A stretch of DNA of 9,482 nucleotides from Deltaproteobacteria bacterium (GTDB lineage Bacteria > Desulfobacterota > DSM-4660 > Desulfatiglandales > Desulfatiglandaceae), in assembly GCA_013349725.1 (NCBI GenBank), contig DUZB01000387.1, positions 1-9,482 of the forward strand, in the 5' to 3' direction. Numbering within the stretch: position 1 is the first letter of the stretch; the number at the start of each line of letters is the position of its first letter. The notes beneath the pieces were generated by a model. That model worked only from the letters and a program-made list of their open reading frames with translations, did no database searches and was not told the DNA's origin. Position numbers and translations under genes: made by a program. Of the stretch, positions 6,615 to 9,482 are shown piece after piece.

Positions 6615-7028
6615 TCAGGATCTGTCGCCCTCTGAAACTTCGAATTCGATGTTTGAACCCAGTGCTTTGGCAGCCTTTGCGATAACCTTCCGCAAATCGT
6701 CCGGTTTGAAAGGCTTGGCGATGAAATCAAACGCGCCTTTTTCCATGGCCTCTCTTGCCACAGCCATCATGGCATAGCCGGTGATCATAATAACTTTGGT
6801 TCGTTCGGATGCCTTACGCACGTGTTGCAGCACCTGTAACCCGTCTACCTCGTCCATCCGAATATCCGTTACCACGATGTCGAATTCTTTTTGGTCGATT
6901 CGCTCCAGGGCCTTTTTAGGGTCTTCAAAAACCTCCACGTTACACCCGATTTTGGCTAAGGCCGGTTTCAGCCTCTTCCCAACAATGGGCTCATCATCCA
7001 ACAGCAGAACTTCCAATCCCTCTGGCAT
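6615..7028 (-). CDS. Single-domain response regulator (CheY-like receiver)
   Basis: A 137-residue protein that is almost entirely a receiver domain, with a short acidic tail (about 122-137) and no output domain. Acidic pocket D11-D12, phosphoacceptor D55 in V-V-T-D-I-R-M, switch residue T83 in M-I-T-G-Y and the conserved lysine K105 in A-K-P-F-K-P are all present, so it should be phosphorylated normally. The receiver resembles those of NtrC-type regulators and kinase-linked single-domain regulators. The likely phosphodonor is the histidine kinase encoded next. Without a DNA-binding domain it must act through protein contacts, by phosphorelay or as a phosphate sink. The ATG at 7028 is chosen over a much longer open frame reaching 7424 because AAGGAGG lies 6 bases ahead and receiver homology starts at once; the extension would cross the repeats and the preceding gene. 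Confidence 0.93.
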   Translation of the reverse strand: MPEGLEVLLLDDEPIVGKRLKPALAKIGCNVEVFEDPKKALERIDQKEFDIVVTDIRMDEVDGLQVLQHVRKASERTKVIMITGYAMMAVAREAMEKGAFDFIAKPFKPDDLRKVIAKAAKALGSNIEFEVSEGDRS

Positions 7029-7034
7029 TTTTTG

Positions 7035-7041
7035 CCTCCTT
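7035..7041 (-). promoter_or_regulatory. Strong ribosome binding site of the response regulator
   Basis: On the minus strand this reads AAGGAGG, 6 bases from the ATG at 7028. It settles the start against the longer in-frame extension and suggests high translation of this protein. Confidence 0.8.
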
Positions 7042-7057
7042 ATATGATAGGTTATAA

Positions 7058-7072
7058 TGCGGCTATGCCGCA
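7058..7072 (-). repeat. Small GC-rich hairpin ahead of the response regulator
   Basis: TGCGGC and GCCGCA form a perfect 6-bp stem with a 3-base loop, 16 bases upstream of the ribosome binding site. On the minus strand it comes right after the two 7-bp arrays. It has no U-run, so it is more likely a leader or processing structure than a terminator. Confidence 0.5.
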
Positions 7073-7076
7073 CGAA

Positions 7077-7104
7077 GCTGAAAGGTGAAAGCTGAAAGGT
7101 GAAA
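7077..7104. repeat. 7-bp repeat array, alternating GCTGAAA / GGTGAAA
   Basis: Four units in strict phase: GCTGAAA, GGTGAAA, GCTGAAA, GGTGAAA. The second base alternates, which makes two perfect 14-bp copies. The array lies in the spacer between the second kinase-like gene and the response regulator. Confidence 0.9.
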
Positions 7105-7114
7105 GCCTTTCGAT

Positions 7115-7170
7115 CTATGCCCTTTGAGCTTTGAGCTATATCCTTTGATCTTTGAGCTTTATGCTTTGCG
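7115..7170. repeat. 7-bp repeat array, unit CTTTGAG (about eight degenerate units)
   Basis: Phased units from 7115: CTATGCC, CTTTGAG, CTTTGAG, CTATATC, CTTTGAT, CTTTGAG, CTTTATG, CTTTGCG. Every unit begins with CT and the first four bases are nearly fixed, while the last three vary. It is a separate array from the GCTGAAA one just to its left, and ends 16 bases from the stop of the second kinase-like gene. Confidence 0.82.
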
Positions 7171-7186
7171 CCGGCCCGTAGTTGGA

Positions 7187-8008
7187 TCAGGCGCTTTCTG
7201 CGGCCTGCCGAAAGATATTGCTGACCACATGGACCTCCACATAATCCACGCCCGGGATTTTGCTTGCCAGGGCCCGAATGTTTTCCGCCTTTTTTCGCTT
7301 TTCCCTTTTGAGCGCTTTGGTGCGCACCACCACCGTGGAGCCTTCTGCCGTTACATTTACATCCGGATACTTTTCCATGAGTGCTAACCTCACTCGAATG
7401 GAAAGCTCTTTGTCCTTCAAGCATTTGATGGAATAGGTCATGGGCTGGAACTTTCGGTACGAAACCGTCTCCGCGATGGTCTTCACCGCTTCATCGGGCT
7501 CGATCTGACTCAGACTGATGACCATGTCGTATTCGGAGGGGTCCGTTTCGTCCCTCCTGAAAATGTCAAGGGACCAGCGTCTGCCGGCGGTTTCCTGCTT
7601 CTTGATAATTTTTCTTGCCTTTTCCAGCCCCACCTTCCTTTCAGAGGCGATCTGGGAAGCCCATTCGTCTCCATTGGAGAGGACCCGTATCTTGAGCACG
7701 TGGGAGACGCCCAGGACATAGAGATGGGCCGCCAGGCCGTGACAGACCACGTTGTTGTCCAAAAGACGAGACATAACCGCTGCCTGGACGTTTGCCAAGG
7801 CACGGTTTTCAACCTTTGAGGAGAAGCTCAGAGGGGAAGAGGACGTCTCCAGGGAATTGCGGATTTTGGGCTCCGGGATATGGGAGTTACGGGCTACTTC
7901 ACCCAAAATCTCCCTGTCTACGAAAGCATACTCCGTGGCCTCGGCCACCTTTTGCGCGATTGCGCGTCCGGTCTCATAACGATCTGAAGAAATCAGGATA
8001 ATGGACAT
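7187..8008 (-). CDS. Cytidylate-kinase-like protein with BON-like C-terminal domain, second copy (degenerate P-loop)
   Basis: A 273-residue protein, colinear along its length with the product of the gene just upstream. Residues 1-185 fit the cytidylate-kinase-like family (Cytidylate_kin2/PF13189 type): an N-terminal strand I-I-L-I-S, V-D-R-E-I-L near 30-35, C-H-G-L-A-A-H-L near 89-96, H-V-L-K-I-R-V near 103-109 and a final P-S-E-Y-D-M-V-I-S strand. Residues about 195-262 resemble a BON domain (V-N-V-T-A-E-G-S-T-V-V-V, then a helix and I-P-G-V-x-Y-V-E-V). The P-loop region reads S-D-R-Y-E-T-G-R at residues 8-15: the leading glycine and the lysine of a Walker A motif are missing, so nucleotide binding or phosphotransfer may be lost or altered. 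Soluble, with no signal peptide. GAGG lies 8 bases before the ATG, and the upstream paralogue ends 54 bp away. A regulatory rather than metabolic role is inferred. Confidence 0.85.
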   Translation of the reverse strand: MSIILISSDRYETGRAIAQKVAEATEYAFVDREILGEVARNSHIPEPKIRNSLETSSSPLSFSSKVENRALANVQAAVMSRLLDNNVVCHGLAAHLYVLGVSHVLKIRVLSNGDEWASQIASERKVGLEKARKIIKKQETAGRRWSLDIFRRDETDPSEYDMVISLSQIEPDEAVKTIAETVSYRKFQPMTYSIKCLKDKELSIRVRLALMEKYPDVNVTAEGSTVVVRTKALKREKRKKAENIRALASKIPGVDYVEVHVVSNIFRQAAESA

Positions 8009-8062
8009 GATCGAATCCTCGTAGTGAAAAAATGGAACTCCAGTTTCATGGGGTATGGATGA

Positions 8063-8875
8063 TTACACGGATTTCGGGGGCAATTTCTGGGTGGCGTGAA
8101 CCTCCAGGTCGTTGACCCCCTCCATCTTGTTTGCGATTTCTTTGGCCTTTTTTCTGATTCTTTGAATATGGTGATCGTTTCCCTTGGCATACACCAGAAT
8201 GTTGCCATATTCGCTCTTGACGCCGATATTGTCAAAGGAATCGGACAGGGCGGCTTTCATTTCGGAGGCCATTGCGTAATCTTCTATCTTTTGTTGAGCC
8301 TGTTTGGTGGTCTTGAAAGGCTCTCTAATGGCCGTATCACAGATGATGTCCACGGCATCCTCTATGGTGAGTTTGTGAATATGAACCACCAGGTCGTACA
8401 GCGAACTGTCACGGGGATCCGCCCCGTAAAGGGTTTGGGTCCATTTGCGGCGTTCCTCATCGTCCTTCAACAAGAGGGTTCGCGCCTCCGTTTTTGAAAT
8501 TTTTTCCCGTTCCATCTCGGCCTGGACACGGTCGGCCAAATCGGCAATCACCCGCACTTTCAATACATGAGGAATGCCTTTGAGAATGAGGTGCCCGGCC
8601 AGACCATGGTAGACCACGTTGTCTTCTTTCGCATATCGGATCAGTGCACACTGAATATAGGAAATAAAGGCCTGTCGGTTGCGGGAAAACCGTTCCAGAA
8701 TGGATGGCGCATCGTGGATGGCGCGCACCAATCTGATTTCAGGAATATGGAAGTGTTCGCTGGCATCCAGGAGGACCTCCCTGCTGATACACTTGTATCC
8801 CAGACGGGATGCGACCTTTTCCGCCACCTCCTTTCCCTTGCTGTAGGATCCGCGAGAAATGGTGATAATGGCCAT
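8063..8875 (-). CDS. Cytidylate-kinase-like protein with BON-like C-terminal domain, first copy
   Basis: A 270-residue protein. Residues 1-185 follow the cytidylate-kinase-like family (PF13189 type): strand I-I-T-I-S-R (3-8), a P-loop region G9-S-Y-S-K-G-K15-E (a near Walker A with E instead of S/T), S-R-E-V-L-L (31-36), Y-H-G-L-A-G-H-L (89-96), V-L-K-V-R-V-I (104-110), an arginine-rich lid K-D-D-E-E-R-R-K (137-144) and S-L-Y-D-L-V-V (158-164). Residues about 200-262 resemble a BON domain, ending M-E-G-V-N-D-L-E-V. Canonical Cmk is about 225 residues and lacks such a tail, so this is not the housekeeping enzyme. AAAGGAG lies 7 bases ahead of the ATG. The permease stop is only 24 bp upstream, indicating co-transcription. 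It may bind a nucleotide and regulate the permease or the two-component pair; that role is inferred. Confidence 0.87.
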   Translation of the reverse strand: MAIITISRGSYSKGKEVAEKVASRLGYKCISREVLLDASEHFHIPEIRLVRAIHDAPSILERFSRNRQAFISYIQCALIRYAKEDNVVYHGLAGHLILKGIPHVLKVRVIADLADRVQAEMEREKISKTEARTLLLKDDEERRKWTQTLYGADPRDSSLYDLVVHIHKLTIEDAVDIICDTAIREPFKTTKQAQQKIEDYAMASEMKAALSDSFDNIGVKSEYGNILVYAKGNDHHIQRIRKKAKEIANKMEGVNDLEVHATQKLPPKSV

Positions 8876-8899
8876 GGGTTTACTCCTTTCTCCTTATTT

Positions 8900-9482
8900 T
8901 TAGACGCCGTAAACGAGCTTGATCATGCCGATCATGACCACGATAAAGACAATACTAATGACCCCCCCGGCCTTCATGAAATCCACACTGCGATACCGCC
9001 CGGGACCCATGTACAGGGCGTTGACCTGGTGGGTGGGCAGCATGAACGAGTTGCTGGTGGCTAACCCCACTACGAGGGCGGCCATTCTGGGGTCCGTGTG
9101 GGCCGCAATGGCCATGTTGACCACCAGGGGGACCAGGAGAACCGTGGCGCCCACGTTGGAGATGACCAGGGTGAAGATGGTGGAAAGTATCCCGATGACC
9201 GTTAAAAGGACAATGGGTTGAACATCCCCGATAGTGTGTAAGATGGCATGAGCGATCCATGCCGCGGTCCCGGTTTTTTCTGTGGCAATTCCCAGAGGGA
9301 TCAGCCCGGCCAGGAGGAAAATGGTGCGCCAATCCACGGATTGGTAGGCCTCGTCAATGGAGAGGACACGGGTGATGATCATGCCTAAAGCGCCCGTCAT
9401 GAGACTGACGGAGAGCTGGATCTTGAAGATCAGCACCATGGACAGGGCAACGGCTAACCAGATGCCGGCGAAGATGGCTTTT
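8900..9482 (-). CDS. SLC13/DASS-type anion permease, C-terminal part (5' end off the window)
   Basis: The frame is open to the right edge, and about 193 C-terminal residues are visible. They show the ion-transporter pattern of the SLC13 (divalent anion:sodium symporter) group: the amphipathic W-R-T-I-F-L-L-A-G-L-I-P-L-G segment that starts the second repeat, S-N-V-G-A-T (an S-N-x-x-A-T form of the paired SNT substrate/sodium motif), and T-S-N-S-F-M-L-P-T-H-Q-V-N followed by G-P-G-R-Y and D-F-M-K-A-G-G near the C-terminus. The strongly hydrophobic stretches fit five or six membrane segments. Likely substrates are sulfate-like anions or di/tricarboxylates with Na+; which one cannot be told. An ATG at 9439 is internal. 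It heads the visible part of the minus-strand cluster and ends 24 bp before the first kinase-like gene. Confidence 0.85.
   Translation of the reverse strand, partial: KAIFAGIWLAVALSMVLIFKIQLSVSLMTGALGMIITRVLSIDEAYQSVDWRTIFLLAGLIPLGIATEKTGTAAWIAHAILHTIGDVQPIVLLTVIGILSTIFTLVISNVGATVLLVPLVVNMAIAAHTDPRMAALVVGLATSNSFMLPTHQVNALYMGPGRYRSVDFMKAGGVISIVFIVVMIGMIKLVYGV

Noticed and set aside
6615..7424. Longer open frame that would add 132 residues to the response regulator
   Set aside because: The extension overlaps the end of the kinase-like gene and runs through the heptad arrays, and the true ATG at 7028 has a strong ribosome binding site with receiver homology starting right after it.
8063..8875. 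Housekeeping cytidylate kinase (cmk)
   Set aside because: The protein is longer, carries an extra C-terminal domain, lacks an ideal Walker A motif, is duplicated in tandem and has no translation or nucleotide-metabolism neighbours.
8567..9064. 165-codon plus-strand open frame
   Set aside because: It is antisense to the first kinase-like gene and the permease; both have clear family motifs on the minus strand.

Overview
The window looks like a chromosomal segment from a Gram-negative bacterium, most likely a Desulfobacterota (former Deltaproteobacteria) relative. This rests on gene content and style: a cytidylate-kinase-like family next to an SLC13-type permease and a two-component pair, a DUF2156 protein, moderate GC, and intergenic DNA carrying short-period degenerate repeats. 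It is an inference from family knowledge, not a database match. I see no rRNA, tRNA, CRISPR, transposase or phage gene.

Layout. (1) Positions 1-1349, plus strand: the 3' part of a DsbA/FrnE-type thioredoxin-fold gene, overlapping by ATGA with a complete DUF2156 gene. (2) 1350-1547: a convergent spacer with a possible terminator and two facing 7-bp repeat arrays. (3) 1548-2702, minus: a membrane-anchored metallophosphoesterase that starts at TTG behind a good ribosome binding site. (4) 2703-2856: a divergent spacer with a candidate sigma-70 promoter and a 7-bp repeat array ending five bases before the next start codon. (5) 2857-4101, plus: an MFS transporter. (6) 4117-4473, minus: a small hypothetical protein, convergent with the MFS gene, followed by a gene-poor, partly AT-rich stretch to 4814 that holds a strong hairpin.

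(7) 4815-9482, minus, reads right to left as one apparent transcription unit: an SLC13/DASS-like permease (N-terminal part off the window), two tandem paralogues that combine a cytidylate-kinase-like domain with a BON-like C-terminal domain, a single-domain CheY-like response regulator, and a membrane histidine kinase. The likely logic is an anion or carboxylate transporter tied to a signalling module: the kinase senses through its extracytoplasmic helical domain and phosphorylates the stand-alone receiver. The two kinase-like proteins have no obvious role in CMP metabolism, because the second has a badly degraded P-loop. This cluster is the best candidate here for an undescribed system.

The second theme is the intergenic DNA. 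Four spacers each carry an array of 6- or 7-bp units in strict phase, with a different unit at each locus. At two loci the arrays face each other as near-perfect inverted repeats.
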